A stretch of 64,000 nucleotides of DNA from Paucidesulfovibrio sp036541255 (lineage in GTDB: Bacteria > Desulfobacterota > Desulfovibrionia > Desulfovibrionales > Desulfovibrionaceae): positions 62,001 through 126,000 of the forward strand of contig JAZHDD010000048.1 in NCBI GenBank assembly GCA_036541255.1, in the 5' to 3' direction. Of this stretch, positions 36,149 to 44,691 are shown in pieces. The first letter of the stretch is position 1, and every line of letters begins with the position of its first letter. The notes under the pieces were generated by a model. It was given only the letters and a program-made list of their open reading frames with translations, was not told where the DNA came from and did no database searches. A program made the translations under genes and the position numbers.

Positions 36149-38680
36149 ATGGCGCGTGAAGCGCTTCAACTCATAAAGGACCAAGCGTTGAAGAAGAAAA
36201 AGAAGACTCCGGTCAAACCCAAGCGGCTGCGCCGAGTCCGCGAGGAGGCCCGCAGGAAACCACAACCTGCGCGCCCTGTGGATGAATTTCAGTCCGGTGC
36301 GTTCGGCGAGGGGCTGGGCGTTCCGGTGCAGGATATAGCTGGCGGCCTGTCCGGGCAGGACGAACAGAATATTCCACGAGTCATGCCAGTTTTGCCTGTG
36401 CGGGATATCGTGGTGTTCAATTACATGATCCTGCCCTTGTTCGTGGGCCGGGAAAAATCAATCAAGGCTGTTGACGCGGCTCTTTCCGCCGGTCGCCATA
36501 TCCTGATCTTGACGCAGAAGGATGAGGCCGTGGAGGAACCAGGTCCGGAGGATGTCTACCGCACCGGCACTGTGGCCATGGTCATGCGCATGCTCAAGAT
36601 GCCGGACGGCCGTCTGAAGATTTTGGTGCAGGGCTTGGCTCGGGCGCGGGTCGCCCGTTTCACCTCCGAGGACTCCTTTCACGAGGCCGAGGTGGAGCTG
36701 GTGCACGAGGGCAAGGCGCCTGAACCGTCCGCCGAGGAAGAGGCCCTGATGCGCACCGCCCGCGAGCACAGCGAAAAAATTCTCAGCCTGCGCGGTATTT
36801 CGCCGCAGGATATCATGGCCGTGCTCAATAATGTGCACGAGCCGGGCCGACTTGCAGACCTGATCGCCTCGAACCTGCGCATCGGGGTGGCCGAAGCCCA
36901 GCAGATTCTGGAAGCGCACGACCCCATGGAGCGGCTGCGCATGGCCAGCAAGCAGCTCGGCAAGGAAGTCGAAGTCGCGAACATGCAGAACAAGATCCAG
37001 ACCATGGCCAAAGAGGGCATGGACCGGGCTCAACGCGACTTCTACCTGCGCGAACAGCTCAAGGCCATCAAGCGCGAGCTGGGTGATCAGGAAGGCGAAG
37101 GCGAGGAAATGGAGGGGCTGGCCAAGGCCATCGAGCGGGCAGGCATGCCCAAGGAGGTCCGCAAGGAAGCCTTCAAACAGCTCAAGCGCCTGGAAACCAT
37201 GCACGCCGAATCCTCGGAAGCCACGGTCATCCGCACGTATCTGGACTGGATGATCGAGCTGCCCTGGAAGAAAATGTCCCGCGACCGGTTGGACATCAAG
37301 GAGGCGGCCCGTATTCTGGACGAGGACCACTATGACCTGACCAAGGTCAAGGAGCGTATCCTCGAATATCTTTCGGTGCGCAAGCTGAACCCGAAGATGA
37401 AAGGCCCGATCCTGTGCTTTGTGGGGCCTCCGGGCGTGGGCAAGACCTCGCTGGGCCGTTCCATTGCGCGGGCCCTGGGCCGCAAATTCCACCGCATGTC
37501 CCTGGGCGGCATGCGTGACGAGGCCGAGATTCGAGGCCATCGCCGCACCTACATCGGCTCCATGCCTGGCCGCATCATCCAGGGGCTCAAGCTCTGCGGC
37601 ACGCGCAACCCCGTGGTCATGCTCGACGAGATCGACAAGCTCGGCGCGGATTTCCGCGGCGATCCTTCCTCGGCCCTGCTCGAAGTGCTGGACCCCGAAC
37701 AGAACAATTCCTTCACGGACCATTATCTGAACGTGCCCTATGACCTTTCGCGGGTCATGTTCATCTGCACGGCCAACGTGCTGGATACCATTCCGCAGCC
37801 GTTGCTGGACCGCATGGAAGTCATCCGCATCCCCGGTTACACCGAACATGAAAAGGTGACCATCGCCAGCCGGTACATCGTGCCCCGCCAGGCCTTGGAC
37901 AACGGTCTGGACAAGGACGAATTCCACATCACGGACGCGGTCATCGCCAAGATCATCCGCGAGTACACGCGGGAGGCCGGACTGCGCAACCTGGAACGGG
38001 AAATCGGCTCGGTCTGCCGCAAGATGGCCCGCAAAAAGGCCGAGGGAGAATCCGGGCCGTACAAGGCTACTGCCGCCAATCTGGATAAGCTCCTGGGCGT
38101 TCCGCGCTTTCTGGAAGACGAAAAGGAACCGGATTTGCCGCCCGGCGTTGCCGTGGGTCTGGCCTGGACACCGGTCGGGGGCGAGATTCTCCATGTGGAG
38201 GTCACGACCATGCCCGGCAAGGGCAAGCTGATCCTCACGGGCAAGCTGGGCGACGTCATGAAGGAGTCGGCCCAGGCCGCGCTTTCCTTTGCGCGGACCC
38301 ATGCGGACGAGTACGGCATTGATCCCAAGTTCAACGAAGAGCGGGACATCCACGTGCACGTTCCGGCCGGCGCCACGCCCAAGGACGGCCCTTCGGCGGG
38401 CGTGACCCTGGTTACGGCGCTGATTTCCGCCCTGACCAACACGCCGGTGCGGCCCGATCTGGTCATGACCGGCGAGATATCGCTGCGCGGACGGGTGCTG
38501 CCCGTGGGCGGCATCAAGGAGAAAATCCTCGCCGCCGTGGCCCAGGGCATGAAGAACGCCCTGGTGCCTGCGCGCAACAAAAAAGATCTGGAAGACATCC
38601 CTGTCGAACTGCGGCGCAAGATCAAGATTCAGCTCGTGGAGCGGGTCGAGGAGATTTGGCCGCTGGCCAAGGGGAAATAG
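36149..38680 (+). CDS. lon: ATP-dependent protease La
   Basis: 843 residues. LON substrate-binding domain starts near residue 78 (VMPVLPVRDIVVF). AAA+ domain has Walker A GPPGVGKTSLG and Walker B VVMLDEIDK. The C-terminal protease domain has the catalytic serine in PKDGPSAGVTL and the dyad lysine in GGIKEKILAA. It degrades misfolded and regulatory proteins. The first 75 residues are a lysine- and arginine-rich extension. ATG 36149 has AGGA almost abutting; an in-frame TTG at 36188, with AAAGGA upstream, would start MKKKKKTP and is a real alternative. A very strong terminator follows. Confidence 0.96.
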   Translation: MAREALQLIKDQALKKKKKTPVKPKRLRRVREEARRKPQPARPVDEFQSGAFGEGLGVPVQDIAGGLSGQDEQNIPRVMPVLPVRDIVVFNYMILPLFVGREKSIKAVDAALSAGRHILILTQKDEAVEEPGPEDVYRTGTVAMVMRMLKMPDGRLKILVQGLARARVARFTSEDSFHEAEVELVHEGKAPEPSAEEEALMRTAREHSEKILSLRGISPQDIMAVLNNVHEPGRLADLIASNLRIGVAEAQQILEAHDPMERLRMASKQLGKEVEVANMQNKIQTMAKEGMDRAQRDFYLREQLKAIKRELGDQEGEGEEMEGLAKAIERAGMPKEVRKEAFKQLKRLETMHAESSEATVIRTYLDWMIELPWKKMSRDRLDIKEAARILDEDHYDLTKVKERILEYLSVRKLNPKMKGPILCFVGPPGVGKTSLGRSIARALGRKFHRMSLGGMRDEAEIRGHRRTYIGSMPGRIIQGLKLCGTRNPVVMLDEIDKLGADFRGDPSSALLEVLDPEQNNSFTDHYLNVPYDLSRVMFICTANVLDTIPQPLLDRMEVIRIPGYTEHEKVTIASRYIVPRQALDNGLDKDEFHITDAVIAKIIREYTREAGLRNLEREIGSVCRKMARKKAEGESGPYKATAANLDKLLGVPRFLEDEKEPDLPPGVAVGLAWTPVGGEILHVEVTTMPGKGKLILTGKLGDVMKESAQAALSFARTHADEYGIDPKFNEERDIHVHVPAGATPKDGPSAGVTLVTALISALTNTPVRPDLVMTGEISLRGRVLPVGGIKEKILAAVAQGMKNALVPARNKKDLEDIPVELRRKIKIQLVERVEEIWPLAKGK

Positions 38681-38702
38681 CTCCCGGCACATAGGTTGTT
38701 TG

Positions 38703-38733
38703 ACAGCCCCCTGCTTCGGCAGGGGGCTGTTTT
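38703..38733 (+). terminator. Intrinsic terminator of lon
   Basis: Perfect 12-base stem ACAGCCCCCTGC (38703-38714) and GCAGGGGGCTGT (38719-38730) closed by a TTCG tetraloop, followed by TTTT. It lies 22 bases after the lon stop. Confidence 0.95.
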
Positions 38734-38937
38734 ATTCTGTGCAGCCAACGCATCAAGGGGGTTCCCGCGTTGTGCCCTGTCACGCAAGCGCTTCGAATGT
38801 AACGGCTCTTGACGTAAAATTCGCCTGTTCGGCACAGCCTTGTAACATGGTTGTGGCGCCTTTGCGTAAAGTGGGTCGCCTTTACGGCGTTGGCCAGGTC
38901 CCGGCCCGCCGAACCCTATCCGGCGGAGATGCGCTCC

Positions 38938-41352
38938 ATGTTCTTGAAACTCACCATGTCCCTGAAGCTCAAAATGATGGTTCTCTGCATGATGGCGGGG
39001 CTCATGCCCCTGCTGATCATGGGCGTCTATAGCGTGAACACCGCGGCGAACAGCTTGCGGGAGCAGGCCCAGGCCCAACTCCTTTCCGTTCGCGACAGCA
39101 AGCACAAGGCCATGCAGGACCTGACTACGAAATGGTTCAAGGAGGCCACGATCTACGGCACGGTCAAGGAGGTGTATCACGCTCTGGGTATGCTGCGCAT
39201 GTACGATGATTTTACGGACTCGGATTTTCTCAGCGATCACGAATATGTCAGCCCGACCTTTGCGCCATATGTGGATGTGCTTGGTTTCGAGGACGCCGTG
39301 CTTGCGGACGATTACGGCTGGGTGCTGTTTTCCTATGCCGGGAGCGCCTTGCGGGGGCAGAATCTCAAGACCGGACCGCTCAAGGACAGCAATCTTGGCC
39401 GCGCCTTTGCCAAGGCGGTTCAGGGCGAGGTAGCCTATGCCGACGTGGAGGCAATTGCTCTTTTGGGCGGCATTCCTGCGGCTTTCATCGTGGTGCCGGT
39501 ACACAGCCATGAGGGAGATGTGCAGGGCGCGGCGATTCTGCAGGTTCCCTTGCCGCAGATCAACGCGGCCATGCACACGCAGTCGGGCATGGGCGAAAGC
39601 GGGGAGTGCTTTTTGGTGGGGCCGGACCTGCTGATGCGCTCGGATATGCGCAATGACCGCCAGCATCACAGTGTGGCCGCCTCCTTTGCCGATCCCGTTT
39701 TGGGCAGGCTGGATACCGAAGCGGTGCGCTCGGCCTTGGCGGGCAAGCGTGGCGTCATGGTCACGGCGGATTACAATGGACAAGAGGTGCTGGCCGCGGT
39801 GACGCCCTTTGCCATGGACGGCGTGACCTGGGCTTTGGTGGCGGAAATCACCACGCACGAGGCGTTTGCGCCGGTGGTTCGGCTGCGCGTGGCCGTGCTT
39901 TTCCTGGGAGTGGGCACGGTGCTGCTGCTGGCGCTGATCTCCTGGTACATGCTGCGTCGGCAACTGCTGCAGCCGCTGGGCAACATCTGCGGATTCCTGC
40001 GTCGGGTGGCGGGCGGGGACTACACTGCCCGGTTGGAGGGACGGTACGGCGGTGAGGTGGGGGAGCTCTCGGACAATCTGTTGACCATGTACAAGGAGCT
40101 CAAGAAACGGCTGGGCTATTCCGAAGGCATCCTCAAGGGCATCAGCGCGCCTTGCGTGGTTGCGGATGAGGCCTACCGCGTGACCCACGTCAATCAAGCC
40201 TTGCTCGACTTGGCCGCGTATCGCGGCGGGCCTGATGCAGCCTCGGCGGGTCTGCTTTCCGATCTGCTGCGTTTGCGGGGAGCGGACAAGGACATGCTGG
40301 AGCGTTGCGTGCACGAACGCAGGCCGTGCAGCGCCCCGCAGGCGGAATGGGAGAATCTTTCGGGCGAACTGCTGCGCGTGCGCGTGGATGCCGCGCCTCT
40401 GCACGACTTGGACGGCAAGGATATCGGCGTGGTTGCGCTTGTTTCGGACCTGACGGACATGCTGGAAAAGGAACAGCGCATCAGCCGCCAGAATCAAGCA
40501 TTGATTCGGATGACCAGCCAGGCCCAGGAGGCCGCCCGCCTGGTCTCCGAGAGTTCGGCGCACCTTGCGGATAGGGTGGCGTCGGTGAATCGCGGGGCTT
40601 CCACACAGTTCGACCGGGTCAATTCCGCTTCCGAGGCCATGGTCAGCATGCAGCGCAGCCTGGCCGAAGCCGCGTCCATGGCCGAGGCCGCTTCCCGGCG
40701 TACCAATGATTCGGTGCAGGCTTCGCGCCAGGGCATGCAGGTCATGGCCGAGTCGGCCCGCGCCATCGAGCGCGTGCGCGAACTGTCCGATTCCCTGCGC
40801 GAGAACATGTCCAGCCTGGGGCGGCAGGTGGAAGGTATCGGTGCCATTATCGAGGTCATCAACGATATCGCGGACCAAACCAATCTGTTGGCTTTGAACG
40901 CCGCCATTGAAGCGGCCAGGGCAGGCGAGGCCGGACGCGGTTTTGCGGTTGTCGCGGATGAGGTGCGCAAGCTTGCGGAAAAGACCATGCAGGCGACCTC
41001 GCGGGTGGAACGGGACATCGCCGCCATCCAGGGCGAGGCGCGTCGGAATGTGAGCCGTACCGGCGAGGCGTCCCTGGCCGTGGACGAGGCCGAGACCCTG
41101 GTCAAGGAGACCGGGCAGGTCCTGGAACACATCACCGGGCTTTCCGAAGCCACGGCCAGGGAGATCGGCAGCATTGCCGGTGCCTCGCGCGAACAGTCCC
41201 TGCGCCATGAGGAAATCAACGGGCGCATGAACGAGGTTACGTGCATAGCCGAGGAGATAGCCGCCGAGATGGAGCAGTCGTCACGGGCTGTGGAAGATCT
41301 GGCTGGCGCGGCCCGGCGTCTGGGCGAATTGATCAACTCCGTGCGCGGCTGA
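38938..41352 (+). CDS. Methyl-accepting chemotaxis protein with periplasmic dCache, HAMP and PAS
   Basis: 804 residues. A transmembrane helix near 12-30 (VLCMMAGLMPLLIMGVYSV) is followed by a periplasmic region of about 280 residues resembling a dCache sensor. A second helix (VAVLFLGVGTVLLLALISW) lies near 315-335. HAMP, then a PAS-like segment (about 395-500, ILKGISAPCVVADEAYRVTHVNQ), then the MCP signalling domain with IADQTNLLALNAAIEAARAG. The PAS may add cytoplasmic input. ATG 38938 has GGAG at nine bases; an ATG nine bases earlier is possible. It ends two bases before the convergent GGDEF gene. Confidence 0.92.
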   Translation: MFLKLTMSLKLKMMVLCMMAGLMPLLIMGVYSVNTAANSLREQAQAQLLSVRDSKHKAMQDLTTKWFKEATIYGTVKEVYHALGMLRMYDDFTDSDFLSDHEYVSPTFAPYVDVLGFEDAVLADDYGWVLFSYAGSALRGQNLKTGPLKDSNLGRAFAKAVQGEVAYADVEAIALLGGIPAAFIVVPVHSHEGDVQGAAILQVPLPQINAAMHTQSGMGESGECFLVGPDLLMRSDMRNDRQHHSVAASFADPVLGRLDTEAVRSALAGKRGVMVTADYNGQEVLAAVTPFAMDGVTWALVAEITTHEAFAPVVRLRVAVLFLGVGTVLLLALISWYMLRRQLLQPLGNICGFLRRVAGGDYTARLEGRYGGEVGELSDNLLTMYKELKKRLGYSEGILKGISAPCVVADEAYRVTHVNQALLDLAAYRGGPDAASAGLLSDLLRLRGADKDMLERCVHERRPCSAPQAEWENLSGELLRVRVDAAPLHDLDGKDIGVVALVSDLTDMLEKEQRISRQNQALIRMTSQAQEAARLVSESSAHLADRVASVNRGASTQFDRVNSASEAMVSMQRSLAEAASMAEAASRRTNDSVQASRQGMQVMAESARAIERVRELSDSLRENMSSLGRQVEGIGAIIEVINDIADQTNLLALNAAIEAARAGEAGRGFAVVADEVRKLAEKTMQATSRVERDIAAIQGEARRNVSRTGEASLAVDEAETLVKETGQVLEHITGLSEATAREIGSIAGASREQSLRHEEINGRMNEVTCIAEEIAAEMEQSSRAVEDLAGAARRLGELINSVRG

Positions 41353-41354
41353 CC

Positions 41355-42602
41355 TCAGCTGCCTGCGATGCGATTGCGTCCAGTCCGTTTTGCCTCGTAA
41401 AGATGTTCGTCGGCCCGCTTGAGCATTGCCTCGACAGAGGCTTCCGTGTTCGAGGAAAAGCCTGCGCTGAGCGTTATACTGACAGTGCCTTCCGCCGTCG
41501 TGATCCTGGCCTGCTCCAGTTCCTTTCTGAACAACTCCAGTGACTTGGCCGTTTGTTTTCCGTCCATGCCGGGCAGCAGCAGGCAGAATTCCTCTCCGCC
41601 GTAGCGGGCCACCAAGCCCTGTTTGCCGAACCGTCTTCTGAGAATATGAGCCGTGGCCTTGAGTACCTCGTCGCCGGCGTCGTGGCCGTACTCGTCGTTG
41701 ACGCGTTTGAAATGGTCCAGGTCCAGGATCGCTGCTGTGAGGGGAGAACCGCGCTCCATGGCTTCGGTGTACAGGGAGCGGGCCTTGCCGAAAAAATGCC
41801 GCCGATTGTGCAGACCGGTGAGCGGATCTTTTTCCGCCAGATCGCGGATTGTGTCGATGAGTTGGAGAATCTCCACGTTCTGCTGGATGCGGCAGTGGAA
41901 TTCCTCCACCAGGAACGGCTTGCGCAGAAAGTCGTTGGCGCCGGACTTGATGAACCGGGCCGACATCATGGGGCTGCTCTCGGCCGACATGCCGATGACG
42001 GCCAGTCTGTCGCGCGGGTGGTTGGCGCGGATGGCCCGGACCAGCTCGAAGCCGTCCATGCCGGTCATGGTGTAGTCGGTGAGGACCAGGCGCGTGTCCT
42101 TGTTGCGCTCCAGGACCATGAGGGCCGCTTCGCCGCTCGAGGCCTCAAGCACCTGGTATTGATGGGTGCGCAGCAGGCTGGCAACAATGTTGCGGGTGGA
42201 GGCGGAATCGTCCACCACCAGCACCTTGATGTCGCGGTTGCGTTGCAGCCGTTCCAGGGCGGCCAGCAGATAGTCGAGGCTTTCGGTGTTTTCCTTGAGC
42301 ACGTAATCGACCACGCTTTTGGACATGATCATGTCGCGCACGGCTTCGCTGAATTCGCCGGTGAAGACGATGGAGGGGACGCCATGGGCTACGAAATGGT
42401 CCACTACCTCGCCCCGCGAGGAGTCGGGCAGATGCAGGTCCAGCAAGGCCGCGAAAAGACCTTCGCCTTTTTCCTTGAGGTAGGCGCGCGCCTCGGCAAA
42501 GGATGTGGTCCGGTCCACCTGATAGTCGCCGTTTTCGGTAAGTCGGCGACTGACGATATTGGCGAAAAAAGAACTGTCTTCAACGATCAGTACCCTGTTC
42601 AT
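41355..42602 (-). CDS. Response-regulator diguanylate cyclase (REC-REC-GGDEF)
   Basis: 415 residues. Two receiver domains: the first with Asp55 in ALLDLHLPD, the second with Asp176 in LVLTDYTMTGMDG. The GGDEF domain has the active GGEEF at 335-339 in ARYGGEEFCLLLP, so it should make cyclic di-GMP when phosphorylated. The position of the inhibitory RxxD site reads GKQG (326-329), so product inhibition at that site is probably lost. This is the PleD-like order. The cognate kinase is not adjacent. Confidence 0.93.
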   Translation of the reverse strand: MNRVLIVEDSSFFANIVSRRLTENGDYQVDRTTSFAEARAYLKEKGEGLFAALLDLHLPDSSRGEVVDHFVAHGVPSIVFTGEFSEAVRDMIMSKSVVDYVLKENTESLDYLLAALERLQRNRDIKVLVVDDSASTRNIVASLLRTHQYQVLEASSGEAALMVLERNKDTRLVLTDYTMTGMDGFELVRAIRANHPRDRLAVIGMSAESSPMMSARFIKSGANDFLRKPFLVEEFHCRIQQNVEILQLIDTIRDLAEKDPLTGLHNRRHFFGKARSLYTEAMERGSPLTAAILDLDHFKRVNDEYGHDAGDEVLKATAHILRRRFGKQGLVARYGGEEFCLLLPGMDGKQTAKSLELFRKELEQARITTAEGTVSITLSAGFSSNTEASVEAMLKRADEHLYEAKRTGRNRIAGS

Positions 42603-42798
42603 CTGTTCTCCGTAGGGGGTTTTTCTTCATATTGATATTATAGCGACATGGCACAGCTGTCCATCATTGGCGGAAACGGCAGACTTCGGTATTGGAAGTG
42701 CAATGCCTCGTGCCCGCCCCCTCTGAGCTGGCCGCCGTGGTTGACAAACGCCCGTATTCGATGGACACCACCGGGTGTCAATTCGTTGAGGAGGTTGT

Positions 42799-43059
42799 AT
42801 GCCCATCTATGAGTTCAAATGCGGGAAGTGCGGTCACGAGTTCGAGGAAATCGTGCTTGGCGCGGACGATGTCGCCACCTGTCCCAATTGCAAATCCGAG
42901 GTCACGGAACAGCTCATGTCCCGTTGCAGTTTCAAGTCCGCGGGCGCGGCTCCTGTCGCCGGCGGAGAAGACGCGGCCCCTGCGCCCCAGTATCGGGGCA
43001 TAGGCTCGGGCAGCGGTTGCGCTGGCTGCTCCGGGGGCAACTGCTCTTCCTGCGGCTAG
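42799..43059 (+). CDS. FmdB-family zinc ribbon protein
   Basis: 86 residues. The N-terminal MPIYEFKCGKCGHEFE with a second CPNC pair forms the FmdB/CxxC-CxxC zinc ribbon. The tail is glycine-rich with CAGCSGGNCSSCG, four more cysteines. The family was first linked to regulation of amidase and formamidase genes; the function here is unknown. The start has GAGGAGG at good spacing. It precedes hemC by 33 bases and is probably co-transcribed. Confidence 0.9.
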   Translation: MPIYEFKCGKCGHEFEEIVLGADDVATCPNCKSEVTEQLMSRCSFKSAGAAPVAGGEDAAPAPQYRGIGSGSGCAGCSGGNCSSCG

Positions 43060-43092
43060 CCGTTGCAGACCAAAGCATCAAGAGAGCCAAGA

Positions 43093-44022
43093 ATGAAAAA
43101 AATCGTTATTGCCACCAGGGGGAGCCGACTGGCCCTCTGGCAGGCTGATCACATTGCCGCGCGTCTGCAGGAGGAGCATCCCGGCCTTGAGGTCGAGCTG
43201 CTCAAGATCAAGACCAAGGGCGACAAGATTCTGGACGTGCCCTTGGCCAAGGTCGGCGGCAAGGGGCTGTTCGTGAAGGAAATCGAGGAGGCGCTGCTGG
43301 ACGGCCGCGCCCAGCTTGCAGTCCACTCCATGAAGGACGTGCCCACGGAATTGCCGGAAGGACTGGTCGTGGGCATCGTGCCCGAGCGGGCCTCAAACAC
43401 GGACATGCTCTGTTCCGTAAAATATGACGGCCTGGACGAGCTTCCCCAGGGGGCCGTGGTGGGCACCAGCAGCCTGCGCCGCCAGTCCCAGTTGCTCAAT
43501 TTGCGCCCGGACCTGAAGATCGAAACCCTGCGCGGCAATCTCGACACCCGTCTGAACAAGCTACACGACGGCCAATATGACGCCATTGTTCTGGCCACTG
43601 CGGGCTTGCGCCGCCTGGAAATGACCACGCCAAAGATGCAGGTGCTCGGCCCTCCGTCGTTTTTGCCCGCGGTTGCCCAGGGAGCTTTGGGGATCGAGTA
43701 TCGCAAGGACGCGGCGGAAGTGATCGAACTGTTGTCTTTTCTGCACCATGAGCCCTCCTGGGTCGAGGTGCAGGCCGAACGCGGCTTTCTTACCGGGCTG
43801 GATGGCGGTTGCCAGGTGCCCATAGCCGCCTGGGCGCAGCTCTTCGGCGACCGCGTGCGGCTGACCGGGTTCGTGGCCGATGTGGACGGCTCCCATCCCA
43901 TCCGCATGGTGGCCGAAGGCGCTGCCGGGGAAGCCTGGGCCGTGGGTACGCGATTGGCAAATATGGTTTTGTCCGAAGGTGCCCGCGAGATTCTGGATCG
44001 CGTCTACCAGCGCGAACAATAG
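43093..44022 (+). CDS. hemC: Porphobilinogen deaminase (hydroxymethylbilane synthase)
   Basis: 309 residues. It polymerises four porphobilinogens into hydroxymethylbilane, the substrate of the HemD half of the fusion at 3715. The dipyrromethane cofactor cysteine lies in LDGGCQVPIAAW. IATRGSRLALWQ, HSMKDVPTELP and TSSLRRQSQLL are the catalytic motifs. ATG 43093 was chosen over an upstream in-frame codon that adds nonconserved residues. It is followed after seven bases by a helix-hairpin-helix gene. Confidence 0.97.
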   Translation: MKKIVIATRGSRLALWQADHIAARLQEEHPGLEVELLKIKTKGDKILDVPLAKVGGKGLFVKEIEEALLDGRAQLAVHSMKDVPTELPEGLVVGIVPERASNTDMLCSVKYDGLDELPQGAVVGTSSLRRQSQLLNLRPDLKIETLRGNLDTRLNKLHDGQYDAIVLATAGLRRLEMTTPKMQVLGPPSFLPAVAQGALGIEYRKDAAEVIELLSFLHHEPSWVEVQAERGFLTGLDGGCQVPIAAWAQLFGDRVRLTGFVADVDGSHPIRMVAEGAAGEAWAVGTRLANMVLSEGAREILDRVYQREQ

Positions 44023-44029
44023 ATCGGAA

Positions 44030-44296
44030 ATGAACAGGCAGGCAGCGCTCAAGGATCTCACGCGAATACCCGGTATTGGGCCACGCATGGCCGATGACCT
44101 GCTGCGTCTCGGGTATTCCCGGGTGGAGCAGCTCTGCGACCAGGACGCAGAGGAGATGTACGAACGCCTCATGCTTCTTGAGGGGCGCCATGTGGACCGC
44201 TGCGTTCTGTACGTGTTTCGCTGTGCTGTCCATTTCGCGGAAACCCCGGAACCTGATCCGGACTCATTAAAATGGTGGAATTGGAAAGACCGCTGA
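44030..44296 (+). CDS. Helix-hairpin-helix (Cdd1-type) small protein
   Basis: 88 residues. LKDLTRIPGIGPRMADDLLRLGYSRVEQL is a helix-hairpin-helix unit like those of the Cdd1 (pathogenicity locus) family, followed by a conserved-looking EEMYERLMLLEGRHVDRCVLYVFRCAVHF. The function is unknown; HhH motifs usually bind DNA non-specifically. The stop codon lies inside the loop of a terminator. Likely co-transcribed with hemC. Confidence 0.82.
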   Translation: MNRQAALKDLTRIPGIGPRMADDLLRLGYSRVEQLCDQDAEEMYERLMLLEGRHVDRCVLYVFRCAVHFAETPEPDPDSLKWWNWKDR

Positions 44297-44314
44297 CGAG
44301 GCGGTCTTTTTTTT
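44285..44314 (+). terminator. Intrinsic terminator after the HhH gene
   Basis: Stem AAAGACCGC (44285-44293) and GCGGTCTTT (44301-44309), loop TGACGAG that contains the stop codon, then a T run. It ends the fmdB-hemC-HhH unit. Confidence 0.92.
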
Positions 44315-44691
44315 GGTCAAAACATCGATGTTCGGCACTCAAATTGAGAACATTCGTTGTTTATGGCCTGTGAAAATGTGCGAATTGCACTTTTTTGCGT
44401 CATATTCGGGAAGTCGTGTTCCACATTGCTCCGGCTAATTGACAAAAGTAGAAAGATGGAGCACAAAAAATCCCCCCGTGACTCGCTTGAGGTTCCTTTT
44501 CCAGGATTCTGAGTCAAAAATCAGGCGGGACGTTTTTTTTGTTTGGCACGATTGGCAATCAGAGCGTCTATCGAATATTCGTATCCGACTCTGACTCGGG
44601 AGCAGTTCTTCAGGGCGGCTGCCGGGAAATCCTGCAGATCGACTACCGGCTCGTACAGCCTCTCACTTGGATGCAGAAGGGAGAAAAAAAC
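44297..44691 (+). promoter_or_regulatory. Long AT-rich leader of the glutamate-synthase-like gene
   Basis: 395 bases with no convincing gene. It holds a small palindrome GTGC-GAATT-GCAC at 44378-44390 followed by T6, and TTGACA at 44439-44444 without a good -10. TGACTC (44479-44484) can pair with GAGTCA (44511-44516), with flanking CCCG and CGGG. A T8 run follows at 44533-44540, so this may form a leader terminator. No known riboswitch class was recognised. Confidence 0.4.

Noticed and set aside
38700..39032. 110-codon plus-strand frame after lon
   Set aside because: It begins inside the terminator and overlaps the chemoreceptor start in another frame, without a ribosome binding site.
44541..44556. 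Sigma-54-like TGGCACGATTGGCA
   Set aside because: The GG and GC dinucleotides are two bases too close for a -24/-12 promoter.
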